Of a stretch of DNA of 64,000 bases, positions 8,844 through 17,380 are shown in pieces. Under the pieces are notes generated by a model. The model searched no databases, had not been told where the DNA came from, and saw nothing but the letters and a program-made list of their open reading frames with translations. A program made the translations under genes and the position numbers. The DNA comes from an uncultured Rhodospirillaceae bacterium. Lineage in GTDB: Bacteria; Pseudomonadota; Alphaproteobacteria; Reyranellales; Reyranellaceae. The stretch covers positions 62,001-126,000 of the forward strand of contig CAMFGZ010000001.1 in NCBI GenBank assembly GCA_945952105.1, given 5' to 3'. The stretch's first letter is position 1. Each line of letters begins with the position of its first letter.

Positions 8844-9545
8844 ATGCGAGCCAGCGAAATCATGACGACCAACATCGTCAGCGTGAGCGTCAAGGACACG
8901 GTGTTCGATGCCGCCGAGATGCTGCTCGGCGCGCGCGTCAGCGCGGCGCCCGTGGTCGACGATGAGGGACATGTGCTCGGCATCGTGAGCGAGGCCGATC
9001 TCATCCATCGCGCCGAGATCGCGACAGGCGCGCGCAAATCGTGGTTGGCACGGCTCGTTGAGACCAATGCCGGGGCGGCCCGAGAGTTCGTGGCGACGCA
9101 TGCGCGCAATGTCGCTGACGTGATGACGCGCGATGTCGTCACCGCTGCCGCCGATGCGACGCTGGGCGACCTCGTTGCGTTGATCGAAAAGCACAAGGTG
9201 AAGCGCATTCCGGTGGTGCGCGACGGACTGCTGGTCGGCATCGTCAGCCGCGCCAACCTGCTGGAGGCGCTGTTGTCACGCGAACCCGATGGGGCGGAGG
9301 CTGGCGCGACGCCCGACGACAAGACTCTGCGCGAGGCGGTCTCCAAAGCTGTGGAAGGTCAGCCCTGGTCGTCGCGTTGGCCGACCACGGTCGTCGTCAG
9401 CGACGGCGTCGTCCATTTGTGGGGCTTCGTGGAGGGCGATGCGGTGCGCCAGGCCTATCGTGTCGCCGCCGAGAACGTGCCGGGCGTGCGTCGCGTGAAA
9501 ATCCACCTGCGCTCGATGCCCGCCAGCGTGGGCATGGGCACCTGA
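8844..9545 (+). CDS. CBS-domain pair plus BON domain protein
   Basis: 233 residues from the ATG at 8844, preceded by GGAGGG at a good distance; longer upstream frames are not needed. Two CBS motifs are seen (IMTTNIVSVSVKDTV with VVDDEGHVLGIVSEADLI, and VMTRDVVTAAADATL with VVRDGLLVGIVSRANLL), followed by a BON domain (TLREAVSKAVEGQP, VVVSDGVVHLWGFVEG, ENVPGVRRVKIHL). CBS pairs bind adenosyl nucleotides and BON domains bind membranes or periplasmic partners. This architecture is common in Alphaproteobacteria as a stress or energy-sensing cytosolic protein. It is divergent from paoA, with 207 bp between starts. Confidence 0.88.
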   Translation: MRASEIMTTNIVSVSVKDTVFDAAEMLLGARVSAAPVVDDEGHVLGIVSEADLIHRAEIATGARKSWLARLVETNAGAAREFVATHARNVADVMTRDVVTAAADATLGDLVALIEKHKVKRIPVVRDGLLVGIVSRANLLEALLSREPDGAEAGATPDDKTLREAVSKAVEGQPWSSRWPTTVVVSDGVVHLWGFVEGDAVRQAYRVAAENVPGVRRVKIHLRSMPASVGMGT

Positions 9546-9854
9546 CACACATCCACCGTCCGTTGCCCGAAGACGAACCAGGGTCCCCCGCTGGTCTGCA
9601 GGGTTGGCGGATGTGCGGCAGAAGTCAGCGACAGTTGGCGTTCTTAAGATGCGAAAGGGCCTTCTATCAGGCTCGCCATGACGGCGCTGGTTTGGACGGC
9701 GTCTTGGGCCGAGTCCGCGATATTGTCATCCCGAGCCTCGCTAGAGGCGGTTCCCTCCCTTCCTCAAGGGGAAACCTTCCGTCGCTGCAGCCGTTTATTG
9801 GACATCAAGCCCGGGTTCCCCGGTTTCGGATGATCGCAGCGGAAGGTTCTCGCC
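9546..9854. other. Intergenic, no gene recognised
   Basis: No convincing coding frame. Around 9724-9752 it contains a GTCATCCCGAGCCTCGC-like stretch similar in style to short interspersed elements between genes in this type of genome; a related stretch lies near 61400. The right part should hold the promoter of the gene at 9855. Confidence 0.4.
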
Positions 9855-10472
9855 ATGCAGGCTTTGCGACGAATTGTGCAAAAAGCCCTGATGCCCGTCC
9901 TTTTGACGGGTATGAGCGCCGGGCCGGTCCTCGCCAGTGGTGGCGGCTGGGTGGTGGAGCATGACGTGGACGCGCCGAGTTATGCCGTCATCGAGCCGCG
10001 CAGCACCGACCTGAATATCGATGCTCTGGTTCTCGCCTGCGAGCCGGCTGCAAAGCACGCTGTGTTGCAGCTTCAACTCTATCTCACCAATGACGGCCCT
10101 CTGATCCCGAAGGGTGCCGCGGCGGATGGTCTGAAAGCAGATCCTCGTGCCGAAATTTCGATCGACGGCAAAGTGTTCCCACTTGGGCTGTTGTTCGCCG
10201 GAGATCACGCCGTTTTGTCCGATGAGACGCAGGGCATGTTCGCGAGCGTGTCCGAACGTCTGCTCGATGCCGTGGCCACCGGCACAACGATGCGCCTCCG
10301 CTTCGACCTTCTCGCGGAGCCGGCTGGACAATCAGCCGCGTTTGATGGTGAAGCGGTAATCGATTTGCGGGCTGGAGCGGGAAGCGGGACTGTGGCCGCG
10401 GTTCGCCGTTGTGGCACAGGCTCGAACCTCCAGAGCGCCGAACTCGGCGCCATCGATGTTTCACAGAGGTGA
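9855..10472 (+). CDS. Secreted hypothetical protein
   Basis: 205 residues with an N-terminal signal peptide (MQALRRIVQKALMPVLLTG, then AGPVLASGGG). The mature part is beta-rich (YAVIEPRSTDLNIDALVLACEPA, LQLQLYLTNDGPLIP, AEISIDGKVFPLGLLFAGD) and has a Cys in LACEP and another in RRCGTGSN that could form a disulfide. The pattern recalls periplasmic proteins that compare sample quantities to a stress, but I assign no function. The stop is 3 bp before the next gene, so the two are probably cotranscribed. Confidence 0.7.
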   Translation: MQALRRIVQKALMPVLLTGMSAGPVLASGGGWVVEHDVDAPSYAVIEPRSTDLNIDALVLACEPAAKHAVLQLQLYLTNDGPLIPKGAAADGLKADPRAEISIDGKVFPLGLLFAGDHAVLSDETQGMFASVSERLLDAVATGTTMRLRFDLLAEPAGQSAAFDGEAVIDLRAGAGSGTVAAVRRCGTGSNLQSAELGAIDVSQR

Positions 10473-10475
10473 AGA

Positions 10476-10718
10476 ATGAGCAGTCTGGATGATGCGGTCA
10501 GGGTGGCAAGTGCCCTGCGCAAACAGAAGAAGTATCAGGAGGCGATCGACCTGCTTCAGAGGGCTCTCGCCGCTGCAGCGCCCGACGACTTCCACCGACT
10601 TGCCGCCAATCGGGAGGGCGTGCGCGCGGCGGAGGAAGCGGGCCTTCCTGCAGTGGCGCGACGCTTTGCCGACGCCATATCCATCCGCGAGAAGGAAGGC
10701 GAGGAAGAAGAGGCTTAG
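10476..10718 (+). CDS. Small helical hypothetical protein (TPR-like)
   Basis: 80 residues preceded by GAGGTGAAGA before the ATG. The sequence (DDAVRVASALRKQKKYQEA, IDLLQRALAAAAPDDF, then FADAISIREKEGEEEEA) reads as a pair of helices of tetratricopeptide-repeat type with an acidic tail, suggesting a protein-interaction role. It is the second gene after the secreted protein at 9855 and ends 16 bp from the convergent SRPBCC gene. Confidence 0.6.
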   Translation: MSSLDDAVRVASALRKQKKYQEAIDLLQRALAAAAPDDFHRLAANREGVRAAEEAGLPAVARRFADAISIREKEGEEEEA

Positions 10719-10734
10719 CGCGCCGCTGATGTGT

Positions 10735-11241
10735 TCATTGGGAAGGCGTGCGTCCCGCGACATGACGCGAAAGCTTTTCCAGCGTCTGCCCACCGTACGC
10801 CACGGCGCCGAAGCCGATGGCGGCCGCCCGCCGTTCCTTGGATGGATGCATCTGCCGTAACGTCAGAACCGTTTTGCCGTCGCGCTGCTGATCGAAGGTG
10901 ACCAGCATCCTGAACTTGTCGGGATCCGCGTCCATATCCGATCCGTGCTCGACCTCGATGACGTAAGGCGCGTCCAAACGCAGGAACACCATGCGGTTGC
11001 CGTAGCGGGTACCATCGGGCGCCACCATGTCAAAGTGCCAGACGCCACCCGGCTTGAGGTCGATTGCATGGGTCTCGATGGCGAAGCCCTCCGGACCAAA
11101 CCACGCTTGGATCTGCTCCGGGTCTATCCAGGCTGCATAGACCAGTTCGCGTGGCGCATCGATTACGCGCGTAAGGACGATCTCTCGGTCCAGTGGCCAG
11201 TCCCGCCATGGAGAAGCGGCGTTCGTCGGCGGCTCGCGCAT
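10735..11241 (-). CDS. SRPBCC (AHSA1-type) protein
   Basis: 168 residues. It has the START/Bet v1-like pattern of AHSA1 proteins: LTRVIDAPRELVYAAWIDPEQIQAWFGPEG, GGVWHFDMVAPDG, and the C-terminal helix AYGGQTLEKLSRHV. These proteins bind small hydrophobic ligands, and in this gene pair are usually controlled by the adjoining ArsR repressor. Its ATG is 4 bp after the ArsR stop, so they form an operon. The ligand is unknown. Confidence 0.82.
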   Translation of the reverse strand: MREPPTNAASPWRDWPLDREIVLTRVIDAPRELVYAAWIDPEQIQAWFGPEGFAIETHAIDLKPGGVWHFDMVAPDGTRYGNRMVFLRLDAPYVIEVEHGSDMDADPDKFRMLVTFDQQRDGKTVLTLRQMHPSKERRAAAIGFGAVAYGGQTLEKLSRHVAGRTPSQ

Positions 11242-11245
11242 GGTT

Positions 11246-11584
11246 TCAGTTCCTTTTCATCTTCATGCGGTGGATGTGGGCTTCGAGGCGGTCGAGGCGC
11301 TTCTCCCACGTCAATACATGCTGGTGGATCCACGCTTCCGCGGCCTGGAGTGCGTGCGGCTCGAGCCTGCAGGTTCGCACCCGCCCGGCCTTCTGGGAAC
11401 TGACCAGCCCGCTCCGTTCCAGCACGCGCACATGCTTGAGCAGCGAGGGCAGCGCCAAGTCGAACGGTACCGAAAGCTCGCTCACGGACTTCGGGCCCTC
11501 GCACAGGCGACTGACGATCGCGCGCCGGGTCGGGTCCGCTAGCGCGGCAAAGGCGCCGTCGAGATCGGTCGAATACTTAGCCAT
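11246..11584 (-). CDS. ArsR-family winged-helix repressor
   Basis: 112 residues from the ATG at 11584 (MAKYSTDLDGAFAALADPTRRAI); a longer frame starts at 11620 but the conserved domain begins at the internal start. The winged helix is visible in SVSELSVPFDLALPSLLKHVRVLERSGLV with the wing SSQKAGRVRTCRLEP. There is no metal-binding ELCVCDL motif, which fits the SRPBCC-linked subgroup rather than arsenic sensors. The start codon lies inside a palindrome (11583-11596) and inside one arm of a 13-bp inverted repeat, suggesting autoregulation. Confidence 0.85.
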   Translation of the reverse strand: MAKYSTDLDGAFAALADPTRRAIVSRLCEGPKSVSELSVPFDLALPSLLKHVRVLERSGLVSSQKAGRVRTCRLEPHALQAAEAWIHQHVLTWEKRLDRLEAHIHRMKMKRN

Positions 11585-11647
11585 AGTGGAAACTATCAGC
11601 CTGTACTCAGGCGCCGTCAAGATCAGTTTCAGGAATGGCTAAGTATT
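11572..11647. repeat. 13-bp perfect inverted repeat flanking the arsR start
   Basis: The arm AATACTTAGCCAT at 11572-11584 is repeated as its exact reverse complement ATGGCTAAGTATT at 11635-11647, separated by 50 bp. The left arm is the first codons of the ArsR-type gene (reading M-A-K-Y on the minus strand). The right arm lies just beyond its promoter region, next to the end of the sulP gene. Confidence 0.7.
11583..11596. promoter_or_regulatory. Candidate ArsR operator
   Basis: ATAGT-GGAA-ACTAT is a perfect 5-bp inverted repeat with a 4-bp spacer overlapping the ATG of the ArsR-type gene. Its size and position fit a winged-helix dimer site. The assignment is inference from position and symmetry. 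Confidence 0.45.
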
Positions 11648-11649
11648 AA

Positions 11650-13128
11650 CTAGTGGGGGACCGCACCGAGTTCGACGCCGGTCTTGTCGTGAAGGGCGAA
11701 ACGGTCGACCAGGTCGGAGCTGGCCTTGTTGTAGCCGACGACCTTCACCTCCGCGCCGTCACGGCGCAGACGGGAGATGATCTTGTCGAGGGCGCCGACG
11801 CCGGAAATGTCCCAGAAATGCGCGGCCGACACATCGATGGTGACGTTGCGTCCTGCTTCCGGCCGAAACGCGCGGGTGAACAGATCGACAGACGCGAAGA
11901 ATATCTCGCCGCTGATGCGATAGGTCACCATCTCTTCGTCCTCGCTGCGTGCTACCGCGAACATGCGGCGGACCTTGCCGGCGAAGAAGATGCCGGACAG
12001 CAGCACACCTGCCAGTACGCCCTGCGCCAGATCGTGGGTGAGAACGACCACCGTCACCGTGGCCACCATCACCACGCTCGACGTCGGGGGATGGCGGCGC
12101 AGGTTGGCGATCGAGTTCCAGCTGAAGGTGCCGATCGACACCATGATCATCACCGCGACCAGTGCCGGCATTGGAATCTGCCCGACCAGTGGCCCCAGTG
12201 CGGCCAGCAGGAACAGAAGCGCTGCGCCGGCGACGAAGGTCGAAAAGCGCCTTCGGCCGCCCGACGTGACGTTGATGACGGACTGGCCGATCATCGCGCA
12301 GCCGCCCATGCCGCCAACCAGCGCGGCGGCGATGTTGGCACCGCCCTGGCCCATGCATTCACGACGCTTGTCGCTCTCGGTGTCGGTCATGTCATCGACG
12401 ATCTGAGCCGTCAGCATCGATTCCAGCAGGCCGACCGCTGCCATGGTGAGCGAGTAGGGCAGGATGATTCGCAGCGTCTCCCAGGTGAATGGCACCTGCG
12501 GGAGGGCGAGGCTGGGCAGCGTGTCGGGCAGCTTTCCCATATCGCCCACCGTGTGGACCGGCAGGCCGAGGCCGATGCTGAGCGCCGCCAGCACGACGAT
12601 CGCGACCAGCGGTGAGGGAACGACTTTCGTCACGCGTGGCAAGAGATAGATGATCGCGAGGCCCGCGGCGATCATCGAATAGGTGTGCCACGATACGCCG
12701 ACGAGCTGCGGGATCTGCGCCATGAAGATCAGGATGGCGAGCGCATTGACGAAACCCGTGATCACCGAGCGCGAGACGAACTGCATCAGAAGGTCGAGGC
12801 GCAGGAAACCCGCCGCGATCTGGAGAAGTCCCATCAGGATGGTGGCGGCGAACAGATAGTCGACGCCGTGCTCGCGCACCAGTGGCGCGACCACGACGGC
12901 GACCGCGGCGGTAGCCGCCGATATCATCGCCGGTCGGCCGCCGAGGAAGGCGATCACCAGCGCGATCGCTACGGAGGCCCAGAGGCCCACCTTCGGGTCG
13001 ACGCCGGAGATGATCGAGAAGCCGATGGCTTCGGGGATGAGGGCGAGGGCCACAACGAGCCCGGCCAGAAAATCACGACGGATTTCGGCCACGCTGCCGA
13101 ACCACTCGGACTTGAAGCTCTTGAACAT
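11650..13128 (-). CDS. SulP-family anion transporter with STAS domain
   Basis: 492 residues from the ATG at 13128 (AAGG 5-6 bases upstream); an upstream in-frame extension to 13254 lacks support. It has the SulP membrane domain (FLAGLVVALALIPEAIGFSIISGV, then many hydrophobic segments, GGMGGCAMIGQSVINVTSGGRRR) and a C-terminal STAS domain (ISGEIFFASVDLFTRAF, VTIDVSAAHFWDISGVGALDKII). SulP proteins carry sulfate, bicarbonate or other anions, usually with Na+ or H+; the substrate cannot be told here. It is convergent with nothing; its end lies beside the arsR promoter region. Confidence 0.88.
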   Translation of the reverse strand: MFKSFKSEWFGSVAEIRRDFLAGLVVALALIPEAIGFSIISGVDPKVGLWASVAIALVIAFLGGRPAMISAATAAVAVVVAPLVREHGVDYLFAATILMGLLQIAAGFLRLDLLMQFVSRSVITGFVNALAILIFMAQIPQLVGVSWHTYSMIAAGLAIIYLLPRVTKVVPSPLVAIVVLAALSIGLGLPVHTVGDMGKLPDTLPSLALPQVPFTWETLRIILPYSLTMAAVGLLESMLTAQIVDDMTDTESDKRRECMGQGGANIAAALVGGMGGCAMIGQSVINVTSGGRRRFSTFVAGAALLFLLAALGPLVGQIPMPALVAVMIMVSIGTFSWNSIANLRRHPPTSSVVMVATVTVVVLTHDLAQGVLAGVLLSGIFFAGKVRRMFAVARSEDEEMVTYRISGEIFFASVDLFTRAFRPEAGRNVTIDVSAAHFWDISGVGALDKIISRLRRDGAEVKVVGYNKASSDLVDRFALHDKTGVELGAVPH

Positions 13129-13508
13129 TGACCTTGGATTCACAAACACATGACTCCGCCTTGCGGGAAGGCAGCAGGCAGCGCGTCGAAGAGCGCTTTT
13201 CATGTGAGAGTTGCCCGGCGGATCGGCGGCCGGAATAGCCACCCGGGTTTTCACCGGGCTCCATGCGATTGTGGCATGAGCTTAGATCATGCCACGCCGG
13301 TCAGCGCAATTGCGATGCCACGCGGAGTTCTGCTGGAGACCGATCAGCTGATGGTGCTCGTGCCTTGGAGACGGTGCGTGCTGATCATATTGCGCCTGCG
13401 CTGGAGAGCCGGTGCCGAGCAGCCTTGCCGATGGAAGAGGGCCGTCCACGCGCGGCTATTCCACGCCGCTGCACGACATCGATCGATGGCTTGGGCGAAA
13501 GTGCGGCG
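13129..13508. other. Intergenic with a perfect hairpin
   Basis: No gene seen over about 380 bp. It contains a perfect 9-bp stem (GTGGCATGA at 13271-13279, TCATGCCAC at 13287-13295) with a 7-base loop and no following T-run, so it could be an operator or processed RNA hairpin upstream of sulP rather than a terminator. Confidence 0.4.
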
Positions 13509-14318
13509 CTACGCTCGCGCCGGCAACGCACCCTTCGAGGCGCGGATCTCGGCGACAGCGCGATCCCAGGCGGCAAGACGTTCGGGGCCGGCGGGGTGGG
13601 TGTCGAGCAGGCCGGTGTCGCGCCGGCCGCTGGCGCGCGCCAGCGTGACCAGCATGCCGCGCGCCTTGTCCAGGTCGACATTGCACCGATAAAGAATCAC
13701 CGCCGCAAGATAGTCGGCCTCGCGTTCCTGTTCCTTGGAAAACGAGATGCGACCAATCGAGCGGCCAACGGCGGCGCCAGTGTCTGCCGCGGTGCGCGTC
13801 ACAGTCCCGACATAGGGACTGCGGTAGGTGGCGGCCGCTCCCACCGCGCCCATCAGCACAGCGCCGATCAGCGCGCCGGTCGCCTGGTTGCGCTGGTTGT
13901 TGGCGATATGGTTTGCCGCCTGGTGGCCCATCTCATGCGCGAACACGAGGCAGACCTCCTCCTCGTTTGCGGCATATTCCACGACCCCGCGATTGACGAA
14001 GATCAGGCCGTTGGCGCCGGCACCTGCATTCATGGAGCGGTTGGCGGAAGCCGTGATGTTCCACTGGCACACGCCGACGTTCATCTCGCGGCACATCTGG
14101 TCGGCGGGCGGGCGGATGCGGGCCAGGGCGGATCGCATGATGTCGCCGGCTTCCTCGTCGGTCAGCGAACGGCGCGCCGGCGGTCCCCCGGCACCCTGCA
14201 CCTCGTTCTGGGCCAGGCTCAGATGGCTGTCGCTGATCTGCGGCAACTGATGCACGGCGCCGGCACAGCCGCACAACGCACAGGCGCCCCCAAGCGCCAG
14301 GAAAGACCGCCTGTTCAT
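13509..14318 (-). CDS. M48-family metalloprotease, exported
   Basis: 269 residues from the ATG at 14318 (GGGGGA upstream). The N-terminus MNRRSFLALGGACALCGCAG combines an RR motif with a hydrophobic stretch and a possible lipobox cysteine, so it is probably a Tat- or Sec-exported lipoprotein. The zinc site is HEMGH (H128-H132), and the third ligand is in EREADYLA. This fits the BepA/LoiP-like or Oma1-like periplasmic M48 proteases involved in envelope protein quality control. It is a single gene, with the 13129-13508 gap downstream. Confidence 0.85.
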   Translation of the reverse strand: MNRRSFLALGGACALCGCAGAVHQLPQISDSHLSLAQNEVQGAGGPPARRSLTDEEAGDIMRSALARIRPPADQMCREMNVGVCQWNITASANRSMNAGAGANGLIFVNRGVVEYAANEEEVCLVFAHEMGHQAANHIANNQRNQATGALIGAVLMGAVGAAATYRSPYVGTVTRTAADTGAAVGRSIGRISFSKEQEREADYLAAVILYRCNVDLDKARGMLVTLARASGRRDTGLLDTHPAGPERLAAWDRAVAEIRASKGALPARA

Positions 14319-14500
14319 ACATCCCCCCATGCTGCCTTCGGTTGCAGAACCCCGAGCCACGCTATCCAGAGGTATGTGAGGGAGTCAACGGCGGGCCGCA
14401 TGACCGCCTGTTTTGTATCAATCGTAACGCGGCGGGCGTGCACGCGTCGCCGCGAGGGGCGGCCGTGATATCCTGAGGGCCAGGGTTGCGAGGATTGCCG

Positions 14501-14701
14501 GTGACCAGAGACGACAGAAAGCTTGCCGAGCTCGAGAAGGGCCTCAATCAGCTTCGCGACGATCTCAACGATCTGTCGAAGGAGCTGAACGTCAATCCGA
14601 GGAACACCAGCCTCGTCATCCGGCGTGTCAACCTGATGGGGCGCATCGTGGCGACGCAGTCCAACGTCGAACAGTTGCGCGGCACGCTGCGCCACGCCTG
14701 A
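14501..14701 (+). CDS. Small coiled-coil hypothetical protein
   Basis: 66 residues from a GTG at 14501 (GAGG about 8 bases upstream; an ATG at 14486 would add five residues). The sequence (TRDDRKLAELEKGLNQLRDDLNDLSKELNV, then VIRRVNLMGRIVATQSNVEQLRGTL) is strongly helical with heptad-like leucines. No family recognised. Confidence 0.55.
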   Translation: MTRDDRKLAELEKGLNQLRDDLNDLSKELNVNPRNTSLVIRRVNLMGRIVATQSNVEQLRGTLRHA

Positions 14702-14793
14702 TCGCCGCGCGAATTTCGAGTCGACACCTTGCCGCAGCGGCGACGGCCAGTCGTCGCACTTCACAGCCGCGCTTTAATGGCTATAAGGTGCCG

Positions 14794-15159
14794 ATGTCCG
14801 CTATCGAAAACCTGCGTAAATCTCTGGCCCTCTCCTCCGAAGGCCTGTCCTCCGAAGACAAGAAGAAGATGGCTGTTGCCGCCATCACCACGATCCTCGA
14901 CGCGCTGGGGCGCGGCGTGAGCACGTTCGGTGAATGGGAACAGCGCTGCCTCGCCGCGTCCATCATCGCGCTGCGGGCCAGCAAGTACGACGATGCGCGC
15001 GCTCTGGCGCGCCGGGCGATCTGGCCCGAGGAAAACCGCCGCAATTCCGGCGTCGCGCGCCTGCTTCTGCGTCCGGGCATGCTGACGCTCGATGAACTTG
15101 CCCGCGAGCTGAAGATTGCGCAGGCCATGCCGCCGCGTCGCTTCCAGGCTGCCGCCTAA
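14794..15159 (+). CDS. Conserved hypothetical helical protein
   Basis: 121 residues from the ATG at 14794 (AAGG upstream; an in-frame GTG sits 6 bases earlier). It is all-helical (SAIENLRKSLALSSEGLSSED, KKKMAVAAITTILDALGRG, RCLAASIIALRASKYDDARALARRA). No family or motif is recognised. It stands between the small coiled-coil gene and the MFS transporter on the same strand. Confidence 0.6.
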   Translation: MSAIENLRKSLALSSEGLSSEDKKKMAVAAITTILDALGRGVSTFGEWEQRCLAASIIALRASKYDDARALARRAIWPEENRRNSGVARLLLRPGMLTLDELARELKIAQAMPPRRFQAAA

Positions 15160-15257
15160 CACCATCCGATCGCCCGGTCCGGCTCGCGTTCCTTCCGCAT
15201 CGTGAAGGGGCGGCCGGCATTGGCGCGTCCGCATCGTCCGTGTAGACGGCACGAGGC

Positions 15258-16520
15258 ATGACAACGGGCGATCCAGCACGCACGGAGAGGACGGCCGGGA
15301 CGACCGCGAAAGCGCCGCCCGGGCGGGGGAAGCTCGTGCGCTGGGCGATCTCCTCCTCGACACTCGGCTTTCCGCAGGCGGCGGGACCGGTCGCCTTTGC
15401 GCTGGTGGCCGTCGCGCTCACGGGCGACGCGAGCGGCGGTGCAGCGATGATCCTCGCGATGACCTTGGCCCAGGTGGCCGGCGCCGTGCCCATCACGCGG
15501 CTGGGTACTGGCTTCGCGATGGCGACGTTCCTGAAGCTGCTGGTGGCGGTCCGCACCGTGGCGCTGGCGGCGATCGCCATCGGAGCCGCGTCGGGAGCCT
15601 CGCTGCCGTGGCTCATTGCGCTCGCCGCGGCCGCCGGCCTCGTGAACGGTGCGGCGTCCGGTTATCTGCGCGCGGTGTTGAACGAGCTCGCGCCGGCCTC
15701 GGGCCTGTCGCGCGCGCTTGGAATCGCCGCGACGCTCAATGAACTCACCTTTGTCCTGGCGCCGGTGATCGCCTCTGGCCTCGGCTCGATCTCGCCGGTG
15801 TTCGGCATCGTGGCAATGGCGGCCGTGGGGGCGTTGCCGGCGTTGCTCATTCCCAATCTCGGCACGGCGCCCGTTCCGGCGGAGGGGACTGCACACCGCG
15901 AGAGTGGCTTCATCCTCAAACCCGCGATCCTGCTTTGGCTGCTATGCGCCATGGCGGGCGGTGCGACCGTGGCGTCCATCGAGATCGGCGCCGTGGCCCT
16001 GGCGCTGAACTTCGGTTACGAGCCGGCGATGGCGATCCTCTTCACCGTGCCGCTGTGTCTCGCGTCAGTGACGGGCGGCCTCTGGGTCAGCGTGCGCAAT
16101 CGGCGGTCGACGCGCGTCGTCGTCGTCGCACAATTGCTGACCATGTGCACGGGCTCGGCGCTCGCGGCCTCCGGCCTCTCCGTCGCCACCACGCTCGCCG
16201 GGGCCATCCTGATCGGCCTCGTCCTCGCGCCGCTCGCAACGCACTATTCGCTGATCCTCGATTCGCTCGCGCCACCGCATCGCCGTCCCGAGGTCTTCGC
16301 CGTCCTGCGCACCGCCAATGCGAGCGGCGTCATCCTCGCCAGTGCCCTGTTGACGGCCGCACCCTTGTCGACGGCGATGAATGTCGTCGCTTGTGTCATG
16401 GCTGTTGCGACCCTTTCGGTTGCCGCCGCATCGGCAAGACGTCCCCGACCGGCAGACCGGTCTTCTCGCAGCGAAGGACTTCAGCCTGATTGCGTGAGCC
16501 GTTGCTCACTGCGGAAATGA
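15258..16520 (+). CDS. MFS transporter
   Basis: 420 residues with about twelve hydrophobic segments (for example AAMILAMTLAQVAGAVPITRLG, VASIEIGAVALALNF) and a charged loop between halves. It resembles the drug/sugar-efflux type MFS proteins with short loops; the typical motif A is only weakly preserved. The C-terminal tail from about residue 385 is arginine-rich. Substrate unknown. It is followed by the nitroreductase gene on the same strand after 40 bp. Confidence 0.75.
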   Translation: MTTGDPARTERTAGTTAKAPPGRGKLVRWAISSSTLGFPQAAGPVAFALVAVALTGDASGGAAMILAMTLAQVAGAVPITRLGTGFAMATFLKLLVAVRTVALAAIAIGAASGASLPWLIALAAAAGLVNGAASGYLRAVLNELAPASGLSRALGIAATLNELTFVLAPVIASGLGSISPVFGIVAMAAVGALPALLIPNLGTAPVPAEGTAHRESGFILKPAILLWLLCAMAGGATVASIEIGAVALALNFGYEPAMAILFTVPLCLASVTGGLWVSVRNRRSTRVVVVAQLLTMCTGSALAASGLSVATTLAGAILIGLVLAPLATHYSLILDSLAPPHRRPEVFAVLRTANASGVILASALLTAAPLSTAMNVVACVMAVATLSVAAASARRPRPADRSSRSEGLQPDCVSRCSLRK

Positions 16521-16560
16521 GATCACAGCCGCGTGTCGTGCACGAACGCCGCCTGTTATC

Positions 16561-17265
16561 ATGACGCACGATCAAGAGCGTGGGGACGGAATGGACTTCC
16601 AGGAACTGGTGCACAGCCGCCGCAGTACGCGCGGTTTCGCGAACAAGGCGATTCCCAAGACGGTGATCCAGGACATCATCGAGGACGCCAAGCGCGCGCC
16701 GTCGTCCATGAACAGCCAGCCGTGGCATGTCCATGTGCTAACCGGCGCGCCGCTCGACGATGTGCGCCGGCGCAACATGGAGGAGATGGCGGCGGGCAAG
16801 CCCTCCAAGCGGGACATCTTCACCCACGGACCCTATGAGGGCGCCCATCGCCAGCGCCAGGTCGACATCGCCAAGCAGCTCTTCGCCGCCATGGGCATCG
16901 CACGCGACGACAAGGCGATGCGGCAGGACTGGGTGATGCGCGGCTTTCGCCAGTTCGACGCGCCGGTGTCGCTGGTGCTGACTTACGACCGGGTGCTCGA
17001 TCCCGGCGCGACCTGCCACTTCGACCTCGGCGCGCTGTGCTACGGCATCGTGCTGGCGGCGTGGGACCGCGGTATCGGTGCAGTCGTCAACGGCCAGGGC
17101 ATCGCCCGCTCCGACATCGTGCGCGAGGTCGCGCGTATCCCGGACGACGAAGCGATAATGACCTGTGTCGCGCTGGGCTATCCGGACGATTCGTTTCCGG
17201 CAAACGCGGTCAAGTCAGAGCGCACGCCCGCCGAACAGTTCGTGAAGTATGTCGGTTTCGACTGA
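16561..17265 (+). CDS. Nitroreductase-family FMN oxidoreductase
   Basis: 234 residues, or 224 if the ATG at 16591 (preceded by GGGGA) is used. The FMN-binding pattern is clear: ELVHSRRSTRGFANKAIPKTVIQDIIEDAKRAPSSMNSQPWHVHVLTG at the N-terminus (shown here in parts RRSTRGF, APSSMNSQPW) and LAAWDRGIGAVVNGQG with VALGYPDD near the end. Such enzymes reduce nitro compounds, quinones or flavins with NAD(P)H. Convergent with the ABC permease gene downstream. Confidence 0.85.
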   Translation: MTHDQERGDGMDFQELVHSRRSTRGFANKAIPKTVIQDIIEDAKRAPSSMNSQPWHVHVLTGAPLDDVRRRNMEEMAAGKPSKRDIFTHGPYEGAHRQRQVDIAKQLFAAMGIARDDKAMRQDWVMRGFRQFDAPVSLVLTYDRVLDPGATCHFDLGALCYGIVLAAWDRGIGAVVNGQGIARSDIVREVARIPDDEAIMTCVALGYPDDSFPANAVKSERTPAEQFVKYVGFD

Positions 17266-17380
17266 GGCGCCAGCCGGCCGGCTGCGCCCTCGCGCGGGCC
17301 AGCGACCAGCCAAAGCCCTCGTTACCTTCCGCATCGTCATCGAACAGCCGGGCCCGCGCGTTCAAGAGTTAGGCCGGCCG

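Noticed and set aside
17270..17300. CAGCCGGCCGGCTG palindrome after the nitroreductase gene
   Set aside because: Short GC-only palindromes are expected by chance in this base composition and no T-run follows for termination.
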